Below are positions 48,021 through 56,770 of a stretch of DNA of 64,000 nt, in pieces. A program made the translations under genes and the position numbers. Where the stretch lies: NCBI GenBank assembly GCA_964563855.1, contig CAZLYU010000014.1, forward strand, positions 1 to 64,000, written 5' to 3'. The notes below the pieces were generated by a model. It did not search any database and was not told where the DNA came from. It saw only the letters and a list, made by a program, of their open reading frames with translations. Each line of letters starts with the position of its first letter. The first letter of the stretch is position 1. Source of the DNA: JAFGRR01 sp964563855. Lineage in GTDB: Bacteria; Planctomycetota; Phycisphaerae; UBA1845; Fen-1342.

Positions 48021-48134
48021 TTCGCGCCCCGCCCTGCGTTCACCAGGCGCGTCGGAGCGAGCGTCGCGCGTGGGTCGGTCGATCCAGAAGCAGTGTCGTA
48101 AATCAGGCTGGAACAACACAGCAAAGTCTACAAG

Positions 48135-48908
48135 ATGGGCGACGCCGTCGTGCGGGCTCTCGACGGGGTCGATCTGAACGTCGAGCGGGGCGAGTTCATC
48201 GCGATCACCGGCGCGTCGGGTAGCGGCAAGAGCACGATGATGCATCTCATCGGCTGCCTGGATCGCCCCAGCAGCGGCGGGTATTTCCTCGACGGTCGCG
48301 ACGTGAGCCGCCTCGGCGACCGTGAGCTGGCCCGGGTGCGCAATCAGCAGATTGGCTTCGTCTTCCAAAGCTTCAACCTGATCAATCGCACGAGCGCGCT
48401 CGAGAACGTCGCCGTGCCGCTGTTTTATGCGCGACGGAACGCGACGCGCGACGCTGCGCGGCGGGCGCTGGAGCGCGTCGGTCTAGGGCCGCGCGGGTCG
48501 CACAAGCCGAACGAGCTTTCCGGCGGCGAGCGTCAGCGGGTTGCGATCGCCCGCGCGATCGTCAACGACCCGACTGTGGTGCTGGCGGACGAGCCGACCG
48601 GAAATCTGGACAGCCGCACCGGCGAGCAGATCATGCAGGTTTTCCATGATCTGAACGCACAGGGCGTGACGCTGGTGCTGGTGACGCACGAACACGACGT
48701 TGCGGTTCAGGCGCGGCGCATCGTGCAGATGCGCGACGGGCGCATTCTGTTTGATCTTCCGACGGAAGAGGTGCTGCGGCGTGGCTCCGGCGCGATTCCG
48801 TCGAGCCGGGAGTTGCCCGAGAGCGCGGCCGGCGCGCCGGGCGAGCCTCGCACGCCGCCCGTAATGGCCCGCCCCGCCGGCGAGAACCCGCTGCCGGTTC
48901 GGGAGTGA
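48135..48908 (+). CDS. MacB/LolD-type ABC ATPase, start codon unclear
   Basis: This 257-residue nucleotide-binding protein has Walker A (GASGSGKST), Q-loop (FVFQSFNLI), signature (LSGGERQR), Walker B (VVLADEPTGNLD) and H-loop (LVTHEHD). The ATG at 48135 cuts into the family N-terminus. The 11 codons before it (ATC at 48102 onward, encoding RLEQHSKVYK before MGDAVV) clearly continue the homology and are preceded by an in-frame TAA, with no ATG, GTG or TTG. An ATC or CTG start, or a base error, is therefore likely. About 40 extra Pro/Glu-rich residues follow the normal C-terminus. It should drive a permease that is not encoded here. Confidence 0.9.
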   Translation: MGDAVVRALDGVDLNVERGEFIAITGASGSGKSTMMHLIGCLDRPSSGGYFLDGRDVSRLGDRELARVRNQQIGFVFQSFNLINRTSALENVAVPLFYARRNATRDAARRALERVGLGPRGSHKPNELSGGERQRVAIARAIVNDPTVVLADEPTGNLDSRTGEQIMQVFHDLNAQGVTLVLVTHEHDVAVQARRIVQMRDGRILFDLPTEEVLRRGSGAIPSSRELPESAAGAPGEPRTPPVMARPAGENPLPVRE

Positions 48909-48916
48909 ATTGGTCG

Positions 48917-50410
48917 TCAGTCTTCGCCTTGCGCTTTGGTGAAGCCGGGCTTGCCGTCGAAGCTCTGCAGCTTCTCGATGTGCATCCAATCGTGGTGATG
49001 GGCGATGCTTTGCAGCAGCGCGATGATGTCTTCGTCGACCATGCTGTGCCCGTCACGCACGACGAAGCGGCAGCGCCAGTGGTCGACGGGGTCGGTGACG
49101 CCGACGCCTTCCGGATAGCGCTTCGTGCCGCGGTTGCTGATCATCTTGAGGCGCATCGGCGTGCCGTCGGCGAGCTTTTCGAGGCTCTTGCCGAGCTTGT
49201 CGGCGGTCAGCGTGCTTTCGACGAAGATGTCGGCCCCGACGATGTGTCGGTCCGACGTGTGCACGAAATCGACCCGTTGCGAGACTTGCGGAACGACCAG
49301 GGCGCGGCGGTCGCGGCGCTTCCAGCCCTCCCAGGTGCGGCCCAGGTTGGCGATGATGGCGTCGGTGAATTCGTCGGTGCTGACGACCTTGGTCGCATCC
49401 GCCCCGCCGTCGGCGGCTGACGCGGCCGAACGGCCGGCGGCGAGGTCGCCGGTGAGCGTCTGGCCTTCGCCGAGCGTGACGACCACGGCGTCTTCGACCC
49501 GTTGCGCCGCCTCGAGCTCGCCGATGTGTCGCAGCAGCATGACCGCGCTGAGGATCATCGCGGTCGGGTTGGCTTTGCCCTGACCGGCGATATCGGGCGC
49601 TGAGCCGTGCACGGCCTCGAACATGCTGGCGTCGGTCCCGATGTTCGCCGACGGGGCCAGGCCGAGCCCGCCGCAAAGGCCGGCGGCGAGATCGCTGACG
49701 ATGTCGCCGTTCATGTTGCTGGTGACAACGACGTCGAACTGCTCGGGGCGGAGCACCATCTGGTGGGCGCAGTTGTCGATGATGACGTGCTTGGCGGTGA
49801 TCGCGGGATAGTCTTTCGCGGCGTCCTCGAAGGTGCGCTTCAACAGGCCTTCGGTGAGCTTCATGATGTTGCTTTTGGTTGCACAATGCAGTGTTTGGCG
49901 GCCCTCGGCGGCGGCGACCTCAAACGCGAGACGGACGATCTTTTCGCAGCCTTTGCGGCTCATGAGCTTCAGGCACTGGGCGACGCCGGGGGTCTGCATG
50001 TGCTCGATGCCGGCGTAGAGGTCTTCGACGTTTTCGCGGACGACGACGAAGTCGATGTTGCGGCCGGCGTAGGGTGAGTTGACGCCGGGGAGTTCGCGCG
50101 TGGGGCGAACGTTGGCGTAGAGCTCGAAGAGCTTGCGGAGTGTGACGTTGGCGCTCTTCTCGCCGAAGCCGACGGGGGTCTCGAGCGGGCCCTTGAGCAC
50201 CAGTCGCGTGCGCTCGATGGAGTCGAGCGTGTCTTTGGGCACGCCGGACGCCACCCCGCGCTTAAAGACCGCCGCCCCGGCTTCGCAGACTTCGAACTCG
50301 ACCGCGACGCCGGAGGCTTCGATGACGCGTCGTGCGGCGCCGACGACCTCGGGTCCGATGCCGTCGCCGGCGATGAGCGTGACGCGGTGCTGGGCGTTAG
50401 CGGCGGCCAT
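48917..50410 (-). CDS. icd: isocitrate dehydrogenase, long form with C-terminal domain
   Basis: This TCA-cycle enzyme oxidises isocitrate to 2-oxoglutarate. The N-terminal 340 residues form the beta-decarboxylating dehydrogenase fold: LIAGDGIGPEVV, substrate loop with GEKSANVTLRK, NVRPTRELPGV, VVRENVEDLYAGIEH, the catalytic/metal Asp cluster in NMNGDIVSDLAAGL and coenzyme loop EAVHGSAPDIAGQGKANPTAM. About 150 further residues (from EFTDAIIANLG) form the extra C-terminal domain known from Thermus- and Rickettsia-type enzymes of about 490-500 residues. NAD versus NADP preference is not settled. It converges with the ATPase gene. Confidence 0.93.
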   Translation of the reverse strand: MAAANAQHRVTLIAGDGIGPEVVGAARRVIEASGVAVEFEVCEAGAAVFKRGVASGVPKDTLDSIERTRLVLKGPLETPVGFGEKSANVTLRKLFELYANVRPTRELPGVNSPYAGRNIDFVVVRENVEDLYAGIEHMQTPGVAQCLKLMSRKGCEKIVRLAFEVAAAEGRQTLHCATKSNIMKLTEGLLKRTFEDAAKDYPAITAKHVIIDNCAHQMVLRPEQFDVVVTSNMNGDIVSDLAAGLCGGLGLAPSANIGTDASMFEAVHGSAPDIAGQGKANPTAMILSAVMLLRHIGELEAAQRVEDAVVVTLGEGQTLTGDLAAGRSAASAADGGADATKVVSTDEFTDAIIANLGRTWEGWKRRDRRALVVPQVSQRVDFVHTSDRHIVGADIFVESTLTADKLGKSLEKLADGTPMRLKMISNRGTKRYPEGVGVTDPVDHWRCRFVVRDGHSMVDEDIIALLQSIAHHHDWMHIEKLQSFDGKPGFTKAQGED

Positions 50411-50584
50411 GGCGTGGGCTCCTTTACGTGCATTCGCGTTGGCGGCAGTTTTGATTGCGGCGCGCGGTGGATCCGCTTTGACTCGCGCGCCGCGATCTTA
50501 CCGCAGGGCGCGCCACGCGGGGAGCGGCTGGTCATTGATGCCTGGGCGGCGATGGAAGGGTTGCGTGGTGGATCGGCGCGAGAC

Positions 50585-50630
50585 ACAAAGAAGGCGACCA
50601 CTCGCATGCGAGTAGTCGCCTTCGCGTGTT
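50585..50630 (-). terminator. rho-independent terminator, long stem
   Basis: A 17-base-pair near-palindrome at 50590-50623 (GAAGGCGAC.. against ..GTCGCCTTC) pairs fully on the minus strand with one G-U. It is followed on that strand by CTTTGTGT. It lies downstream of the dockerin-like gene and before icd. Confidence 0.7.
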
Positions 50631-50692
50631 TCGAGCAGAGCGTTTGAAGCGGATCCGACGATTCAGCGTCGGCAGACTCACCCAAACACTGC

Positions 50693-50722
50693 GCGGCGTC
50701 CTCGGTTTAGCGAGGGCGCCGC
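50693..50722 (-). terminator. terminator-like hairpin directly after the dockerin-like gene
   Basis: A 12-base stem GCGGCGTCCTCG/CGAGGGCGCCGC (one mismatch or wobble) with a six-base loop starts 19 bases after the stop codon on the minus strand. It is followed by the weak T-rich GTGTTTGG. Together with the hairpin at 50585-50630 it gives a double stop. Confidence 0.5.
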
Positions 50723-50741
50723 TTGATCGCGGTGGTCGTTG

Positions 50742-51584
50742 TTACGAGCAGGCGCCGCTGACGACGGCGTCGACGAAGCTGTCGATGTCGCCGGCGTTGA
50801 CGACGTTGTCGCCGTTGGTGTCGGCGGCCTCGAGCGAGCACTCAGCATCGCACGCGGCGCCGCTGACGACGGCCTGCACGAAGCAGTCGATGTCGCCGGC
50901 ATTGACCGCACCGTCGTTATTGACGTCGCCGCAGAGGCAGGCCGGGCCAGCCGAGACGGTGAAGCTGAAGCCAGCGCCGAGGCTGACGGTGGCCGGGCTG
51001 ACCGGGCTGAAGCCACTCGGATTGACGCTGTCGAGGACGTTCACAATGCCGTTGGCGAGCGTGAAGGTGTAGACGCCGTCGGTGGCCGGGGCGGGGAACA
51101 TGCCCGAGGTGACTTCCTGGTCGCTGCCGAGGGCGACGCCGCCGTCGACGTTGGCGTCGGTGCCCATGACGGTGCCGGCCTGCCCGAAGGTGTTCTGGCC
51201 GCCGCCGATCTGGATCAGGTTCTGAGCGCCGTCGACGCCGCGCTGCACGCCGGTGTAGCCGCTGACGGCGCCGTCATCGCCGGGGTTGCTGATGCCGGCG
51301 GGGCGGTTGAAGCCAGCCATCGCCGCCGGGACGTTGCCGCCGGCCGGGATGTCGAACAGTTCGGGGTTGCCGCTGTCCTGGACGAGATCGACGGCGACGA
51401 GGGCGAGGCCGGCATTGCTGGCGTCGTCGGCGACGTTGACCGTGACGGTCCAGTTGACCATCGAGCCGGCGCTGACGGTCTGACCGTCCTGGGGCGAAGT
51501 TAGGTTGATGGTCGCGGTCTGGGCAAAGCACACGCTTGCACCGAGAACTGCTACGAACGTCGAGATCAGTTGAGTGTTACGCAT
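50742..51584 (-). CDS. exported protein with two C-terminal dockerin-like calcium repeats
   Basis: From ATG 51584 the 280-residue protein has a signal peptide (LISTFVAVLGASVCFAQ), an Ig-like/beta-rich region (ATINLTSPQDGQTVSAGSMVNW) and then a Gly-rich segment. It ends in two repeats, GDVNNDGAVNAGDIDCFVQAVV and ADTNGDNVVNAGDIDSFVDAVV, separated by a Cys-bearing linker. The repeats match those of the metalloprotease at 2090-3568. They resemble dockerin type I EF-hand loops, but no cohesin protein is in the window. Function is unknown; a surface or secreted structural role is plausible. Confidence 0.78.
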   Translation of the reverse strand: MRNTQLISTFVAVLGASVCFAQTATINLTSPQDGQTVSAGSMVNWTVTVNVADDASNAGLALVAVDLVQDSGNPELFDIPAGGNVPAAMAGFNRPAGISNPGDDGAVSGYTGVQRGVDGAQNLIQIGGGQNTFGQAGTVMGTDANVDGGVALGSDQEVTSGMFPAPATDGVYTFTLANGIVNVLDSVNPSGFSPVSPATVSLGAGFSFTVSAGPACLCGDVNNDGAVNAGDIDCFVQAVVSGAACDAECSLEAADTNGDNVVNAGDIDSFVDAVVSGACS

Positions 51585-51752
51585 GGCTCTACTCGCTCTC
51601 CTCTGTGTGTAGAAGCTGCTTTCCCAAAACACCCCATCGTCTACCGGACGAGGTCTTTCAACTTGTTTCGGTCTCACGGATGCGTCGTGTGCACCCGTAT
51701 CACCAATCGGTCGTCGGGCGATAGATGTGTGCCCGCAGCGACCAGTTCCTTA

Positions 51753-51782
51753 AGAATACCGGCTCCAGACAACCAATGTCAA
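51753..51782 (-). promoter_or_regulatory. promoter of the dockerin-like gene
   Basis: On the minus strand a perfect TTGACA (51782-51777), an 18-base spacer and TATTCT (51758-51753) form one of the best sigma70-like promoters in the window. It would give a leader of about 160 bases. The rest of the 290-base gap 51585-51874 shows nothing else I can support. Confidence 0.6.
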
Positions 51783-51874
51783 CGTATGGGCCGGTTTGCG
51801 GCCGTCGCGCCAACTCGTTTGCCGCGAAAGACTTGCGCGGCCGGCGGAAAAATTGGGCGTCGATGGCATCGCTT

Positions 51875-54463
51875 TCAGTCCTGCTCCGCCTCGGATGCCC
51901 CGATAAAATCGCTTTTTACGAGCAATCCTACGCCGTAGTGCGAAGGGTTGATCCAGTTCGTGCCCCCACCGCTCCACGCCAAACGCCGTCCCCGATTCAC
52001 GCCGGCCGGTGCAAAGTCGTCCGTGTCGGCGTCGTTCAAATTTACGTCGAGCGCAAAAATGGCGCCTGGCTGCACGGCGGCTCCCGACTCGGCGCCAACG
52101 GCCGCATAGGGGATCTTCGCTTCAATGGTGTACCCGTTCTCGGTGCGTTTGGCGGAGACGGTCGCGGTGGTCAACACTTGGTCGTGGTGGAACCAGAACG
52201 CGGTCGGCGCGTTGTCATCGCCGACACGAGGGCCCAGACCGATCTGAAACTCGCACGCCTTGTTGATGATGCTCCGCCGCGTGGGGCCGCAGACACCCAC
52301 GAAGACTTCCAGCGAATCGCCGCGCCACATGTCCACCGGTCGCCCCGGATTGACCATGGGATCGTTGTCGGTCACGTCGGCGGCGAAGTAGGCGGCGTCG
52401 GCGTCGAAGGCGATCCAGCAAACCGCGGACGCATCCGCCGGCGACCACATGCCGTCGCCGCTGTGAAAGAGCTGCTCGCGGCTGTCGATTCGGAAGCCGG
52501 GCTGACCGCGCCAGTCGCTGAGGTCGCCATCGATCACGGGCGGCCTTTCAAGCACCGCGGCCGGATGGACGCGAAAGGCGTCGCTAGTGCGGCCGGCATA
52601 GCGGGCGAACCAGGCGGCCTGCGGCTCGGCGTTGAGCAACGCGGCGGCGTCGACGTCCAGATCGAGATCCCGCGGCGCGCGGGTCTGCAGATCGCCGACT
52701 TTCTGTTGGTGCATCACCTGCTCGTCGTCGGCGACGACGCGCACCAATTCGAGCGCGTCGGCATCTGAGCGCGCCTGTTGCGCGGTGACCGTCGCGGCGA
52801 GCTTCAAGACGCCGTCGGACAGATAGGGATGGAGAGCGAGATCAACGGCCGGCACGACGCGAATGCTGGCGTTGCAGGTCAGGCGGCTCGCCATCGGCTC
52901 CGCGCCGTCGTTTCGGCCCGACCGGTACTCGACGACCGCGCTGATCTTGTGATTGCCGGGCGCGGCGTCGGCGGCGGCGGTGAGCCGCTTCTGCTCACGA
53001 TCCCACTGCAAGCCGGCGGGAAGATCGACGTCACGGATCTTCGCTTCTCCGTCGAGGCGTGGATCGACGTGCAGATGGAACGGCAACGACTCGCCGGGCG
53101 CGATCTCCACCAATCGATGCGACCAACGCACGCCGGCCTGCGGGGCGTAGATGTCGCGGGCGACGCCGCGAATGTAGCGCGGCTGGTCGTCGAGCTTCAC
53201 GCTGATCGAGGCGATGCCGTCTGGTCGCGTGGTCGCGGCGACGGGCACGCGTTCGCCGGTCGGGCCGATGACTTGCGCGTCGCGTCGGGTAAGGAACTGA
53301 TGCTCGAGCGGTTCGCCGACGGACCAGGCGGCGATGACGAATTGCTGCTCGTGGTCGTCGTAGAAGAGGATCTGCTTGACGTCGGTGTTGCGATCGTCGA
53401 GCGGACCGATGATCGGGTGCGTATCGATTTGAGCGACAAGCGTTTTGTAGGCGTGGAAAGCGGGCTTTGGCGTGCCATCGGCTTTGACCAGTCCGAGCTG
53501 CGTGTCCCACTCGGTGCGGTCGTCTTGCCAGTTTTGGAGATCGAAGTAGTAGAACCGCTTTACGCCGTGCGCGAGGGCGAGCAACTGGGTGCGGACGACG
53601 TAGGCGGCGTGCAGCTTGGAGTCGGTGACGGCCAGGCTGGAGACGCCGGCTTCCGTGACGATGATGGGCTTGTCCTGATCGCCGTAGCGGAGCATGACGG
53701 CTTTGATCTCGTCGAGCTCGGCGGGGACGATCTGATCGGGGGCGTGTTGGTGGTAGTAGTGGTAATCGAAGATGTCGAAGTAGTCTTTCGCGCCGGCTTG
53801 ATACATGCGTTCGACAAACTGACGGTCCCACGCGCCGAGCGGTGCGATCGCGGGTGCGCAGAGTTTGGCTTGCGGGTCGGCGGCCTTGAACTTCGGGTAG
53901 ACGATCTGCATGAGTTTGGCGTACGCCGCGCCGTCGGGCGAGGGCTTCCAGAAATTCTCGATGTTAGGCTCGTTCCAGAGGCTCCAGTGCGGTGCGCGGC
54001 CGCGGTAGCGTTTGACGGTCTGGTAGGCGTACTCGGCGAACTGCCGCATTTCTTCTTCGTTGAGGGGTGCGGTGCGTCCCTCGTCAAACCACGCGGCGCC
54101 GTAACAGAGAATGGGGTAGTACTGGATGCCCCACTGCTCGAGTTGATCAAAGATCATGTCGGGGCGCGACCAGTCGAACTTGCCGGGCTCGGGGTTGACG
54201 ACGTGCCACCACAGGTCGCAGCGATCCCAGTAGACCTGCAGCTCGTTCATCCACTCGGCGCGCTGCTTGACCGCCGCGTTGCGGGCGTTGGGGATGTGGA
54301 AAAACTTCGTGCCGTTGAGGCCGAAGTAACTCTCCCGCTGGTTCTTCTGGGTTTGACGATTCGCGGGGTAGTCGTCGGTCGTTTGCCAGCGCTGTTGGTC
54401 TGCGTTGGCGGTGATAGCTGTCAGAACGGCTAGACTAATGGTGGTGAACGTGAGACGCGACAT
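51875..54463 (-). CDS. secreted clan GH-A glycoside hydrolase with CBM9-like domain
   Basis: This 862-residue exported enzyme has a signal peptide (TFTTISLAVLTAITANA), then a (beta/alpha)8 domain at about 40-350. That domain carries the acid/base Glu165 in HWSLWNEPN and the nucleophile Glu271 in KPIIVTEAG, the two-Glu arrangement of GH5/GH39-type retaining hydrolases. Middle beta-domains follow (about 360-640). The C-terminal about 190 residues (VIDGDLSDWRGQPGF ... GDSLEVFVGV ... GYTIEAKIPYAAVG) look like a CBM9-type sugar-binding module. The exact GH family and substrate are not determined. ATG 54463 has CAGGAG upstream at a rather long spacing. Confidence 0.83.
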   Translation of the reverse strand: MSRLTFTTISLAVLTAITANADQQRWQTTDDYPANRQTQKNQRESYFGLNGTKFFHIPNARNAAVKQRAEWMNELQVYWDRCDLWWHVVNPEPGKFDWSRPDMIFDQLEQWGIQYYPILCYGAAWFDEGRTAPLNEEEMRQFAEYAYQTVKRYRGRAPHWSLWNEPNIENFWKPSPDGAAYAKLMQIVYPKFKAADPQAKLCAPAIAPLGAWDRQFVERMYQAGAKDYFDIFDYHYYHQHAPDQIVPAELDEIKAVMLRYGDQDKPIIVTEAGVSSLAVTDSKLHAAYVVRTQLLALAHGVKRFYYFDLQNWQDDRTEWDTQLGLVKADGTPKPAFHAYKTLVAQIDTHPIIGPLDDRNTDVKQILFYDDHEQQFVIAAWSVGEPLEHQFLTRRDAQVIGPTGERVPVAATTRPDGIASISVKLDDQPRYIRGVARDIYAPQAGVRWSHRLVEIAPGESLPFHLHVDPRLDGEAKIRDVDLPAGLQWDREQKRLTAAADAAPGNHKISAVVEYRSGRNDGAEPMASRLTCNASIRVVPAVDLALHPYLSDGVLKLAATVTAQQARSDADALELVRVVADDEQVMHQQKVGDLQTRAPRDLDLDVDAAALLNAEPQAAWFARYAGRTSDAFRVHPAAVLERPPVIDGDLSDWRGQPGFRIDSREQLFHSGDGMWSPADASAVCWIAFDADAAYFAADVTDNDPMVNPGRPVDMWRGDSLEVFVGVCGPTRRSIINKACEFQIGLGPRVGDDNAPTAFWFHHDQVLTTATVSAKRTENGYTIEAKIPYAAVGAESGAAVQPGAIFALDVNLNDADTDDFAPAGVNRGRRLAWSGGGTNWINPSHYGVGLLVKSDFIGASEAEQD

Positions 54464-54572
54464 CGGGGTGCAGGCTCCTGCCGGGGCGAAAGGGGTGTTA
54501 GACGGGTCATGCCACAGCGGCATCGTCCGGCAAGGCGCTGGCGGGGTCAATTGACGGCGGCGAACAAGAGAA

Positions 54573-54600
54573 CGGCGGGAACCTCGCGTGGCTCCCGCCG
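54573..54600 (-). terminator. terminator of the PEP-CTERM-like gene
   Basis: An 11-base-pair stem (CGGCGGGA.. against ..TCCCGCCG, one G-U on the minus strand) with a six-base loop lies 27 bases after the stop at 54628. It is followed on that strand by TTCTCTTGTT. Confidence 0.65.
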
Positions 54601-54627
54601 CTTGCCTGCATGGCGCGGTGCGACGAC

Positions 54628-55218
54628 TTAGCGTCGACGCAGGGCGAGTCCGGCGATGGCGAGCAGCGCTAGCGAGGCGGGCTCGGGTACGAAAGTCTGA
54701 ATATCGCCGAAAGCCGAACCGCCGCCAGCGTTGATCGAGACGGCGGGACCGAACTGCGGGTCGTACGGCAGGAGCGTGCTGACGTCGATCGTGGTCGGCA
54801 AAGCGTCGCTCGTGATCGTTCCGGGCTGGAAGTTCAGGATCGCAAAGACGCCGACCGGGCCGCCGATCTGCAGCGTCGCGGCCAGCACGCCGTCGGTATC
54901 GGCGTTGACGAAGACGGCGCCGCTGTCGAACAACGGATCGTCGAGCACGGCGCTGAACGACTGATCGTCGATCGAGACCGCGAAGCTCTTGATGGCATTC
55001 GCGTAGTTGCCGAGCGTCGGGCTGCTGTCGGAGTCGGGGGTTGTGGGATCGATCTCAAAGGAAAGGGTGTAGGTGTCGCCAACCTGGGCCTGGTCGAACA
55101 CATCCCCGATGGCGGGAACGCCCAACTCTCGGATCTCTCCCGAGAACTCCCAGGTGATGTTGGCGGCTTGGGCGGCGGCGGCGACACAGGTCGCGGCCGC
55201 GAAGGCAAGAATCCGCAT
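54628..55218 (-). CDS. exported PEP-CTERM-like surface protein
   Basis: This 196-residue protein has a signal peptide (RILAFAAATCVAAAAQA), an all-beta body (ITWEFSGEIRELGVP, GDTYTLSFEIDPTTPDSD) and the sorting-like tail VPEPASLALLAIAGLALRRR: VPEP, a hydrophobic helix and terminal Arg. Such tails mark proteins for exosortase processing and surface delivery; no exosortase is encoded here. ATG 55218 has GGAGAG upstream. The 235 bases between this start and the tyrA stop show no further gene. Confidence 0.85.
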   Translation of the reverse strand: MRILAFAAATCVAAAAQAANITWEFSGEIRELGVPAIGDVFDQAQVGDTYTLSFEIDPTTPDSDSSPTLGNYANAIKSFAVSIDDQSFSAVLDDPLFDSGAVFVNADTDGVLAATLQIGGPVGVFAILNFQPGTITSDALPTTIDVSTLLPYDPQFGPAVSINAGGGSAFGDIQTFVPEPASLALLAIAGLALRRR

Positions 55219-55453
55219 AACTTTACTCTCCATTAGAAATAGCAATGCACTACAACACATCACCGACGCCACACCGGCAATCGGCATCAACGCGGCAATT
55301 GGCGCCGGGCCCGGCCGCCGCAGAATAGGCGCGACCGCCGACATTTCCCGGCCTTCGAGGAGGGTCCGACTCCTCCATTCGAAGAGCTTCCACCATTCTT
55401 GTTCGGGGGCGGTTAAGGAGCGTTGAATAAGCAACGAGACTCCGGGCCCCGTG

Positions 55454-56635
55454 CTACATGCGCTCCACCAACCGGTCGATCAGGAAGCTCGACTTCTCCA
55501 ATGCTTCGTCGGCCAGCGGGCCGAAATGCCGTCGTACGTTCGCGAAGGCTTCGGCGAAAGCGGCGACGTCGCGGCGATTCACGACATCGCGGAGCTTGTC
55601 GGCGGCTTCGCAGAACGACGCCAACACCCGCTCGGTGTCGGGGTTTGACATTTGGATGCCCGCGTAGAGTTCGGCGGACTGCCCGAAATGCCGCGCGGTC
55701 ATCAGTAGTTCGATCATGTAGATGGGAGACGTGAAGAGCTGCGTGCGGGCCAGATCAACGCGCAGGTCGGTCAGCGTGCGGCCGAGCACCTCGGTCGAGA
55801 AATGCGTCAGCACCTGCACGATCGCCATCATCGCATCGTGTTCCTGCGGGGTGCTCTCGACGACGACCAGGCCGCGGGCGGCGAACATGCGTCGCACCCA
55901 ATCGAACCACGCGTCGCCGCGACCGCGCGTGAGTACGACGCGTTGGCCCTGCAGGCTGTGCACGGCCGGGCCGAACAGCGGGTGGGCGCCGACGACGGAG
56001 GCCTGCTGACGTTCCGTCGCCGCGAGCATCGCCGCGACAGGCCCCGCCTTGGCGCTGGTCACATCCATCAGCAGCGCATCGTCGCGGACCAGCGGCCCGA
56101 CTTCAGCGATGACGTGCTCGGTCGCTGCGATCGGTACGCTGATGATCACGACATCCGCCTCGCGGGCGGCGTCGGCCGGCGTGAAGGTGGTGTCGAGGTC
56201 GGCGCTGAGCACGCCGCAGCCGAGGTCGCTCAGCAGTCGGGCGAGACAGCGACCCATGCCGCCCTCCCCGCCGATGATTGCGACCGTCTTGGGTGCGAGG
56301 TCGAGCGGGGCTTCAACTTTCAGGGCGGCCTGACGGTCGCGGCTGGCCCAGAGCACAAGGCGGAACAGGCTCTCGATAAGGTCGGGCGCCAAGCCGAGGG
56401 CGTCGGCGTGCGCGCGGCGATCGCGCAGCAGCGTCGTCTCGCGATCGGCGTCGCGGATGGGGCGGCGCTCGGTGCGTTTCACAGCGGCGACCTGCGCGAC
56501 GAGCGCGTTGCGTTGCGCGAGCAGTTGCAGCAGCTCGTGGTCGGTCGCGTCGATGGCGGCGCGCAAGCCGGCGAGCGAGCGCGCTGGCGTCGACGGTTGA
56601 TCTTGGGCGGGTGTTGGGACGTCGTTCTCGGACAT
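55454..56635 (-). CDS. tyrA: chorismate mutase-prephenate dehydrogenase (T-protein type)
   Basis: This 393-residue bifunctional enzyme of tyrosine synthesis has an AroQ-type chorismate mutase at about 20-105 (LAGLRAAIDATDHELLQLLAQRNALVAQVAAVK, then IRDADRE). It is fused to a prephenate dehydrogenase at about 113-385, with the NAD loop VAIIGGEGGMGRCLARLL, SVPIAATEHVI, catalytic HPLFGP and SPIYMIELLM. This order and the LVSVPI/SPIYxxEL blocks match the enterobacterial T-protein rather than the stand-alone TyrA more usual outside gammaproteobacteria. It is divergent from aroC, 135 bases apart. Confidence 0.93.
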   Translation of the reverse strand: MSENDVPTPAQDQPSTPARSLAGLRAAIDATDHELLQLLAQRNALVAQVAAVKRTERRPIRDADRETTLLRDRRAHADALGLAPDLIESLFRLVLWASRDRQAALKVEAPLDLAPKTVAIIGGEGGMGRCLARLLSDLGCGVLSADLDTTFTPADAAREADVVIISVPIAATEHVIAEVGPLVRDDALLMDVTSAKAGPVAAMLAATERQQASVVGAHPLFGPAVHSLQGQRVVLTRGRGDAWFDWVRRMFAARGLVVVESTPQEHDAMMAIVQVLTHFSTEVLGRTLTDLRVDLARTQLFTSPIYMIELLMTARHFGQSAELYAGIQMSNPDTERVLASFCEAADKLRDVVNRRDVAAFAEAFANVRRHFGPLADEALEKSSFLIDRLVERM

Positions 56636-56770
56636 TGGCCTTCCCGCGGTTTAGAAAGCGGCTTCCAGTACGCCTGGCTTCGCACGCGCCGCGCAGCGAC
56701 GATGCTACCCGACGCCGACGCGATTACGATCTGTCGTCGATCTGGTTCCGAGGCGTTGCAGGAGTCGCTT

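Larger units (their letters stand above)
50411..50741. other. intergenic region holding two minus-strand hairpins
   Basis: These 331 bases lie between the start of icd and the 3' end of the dockerin-like gene. They contain two strong hairpins annotated separately and presumably the icd promoter in 50411-50580. No gene is seen. Confidence 0.6.
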
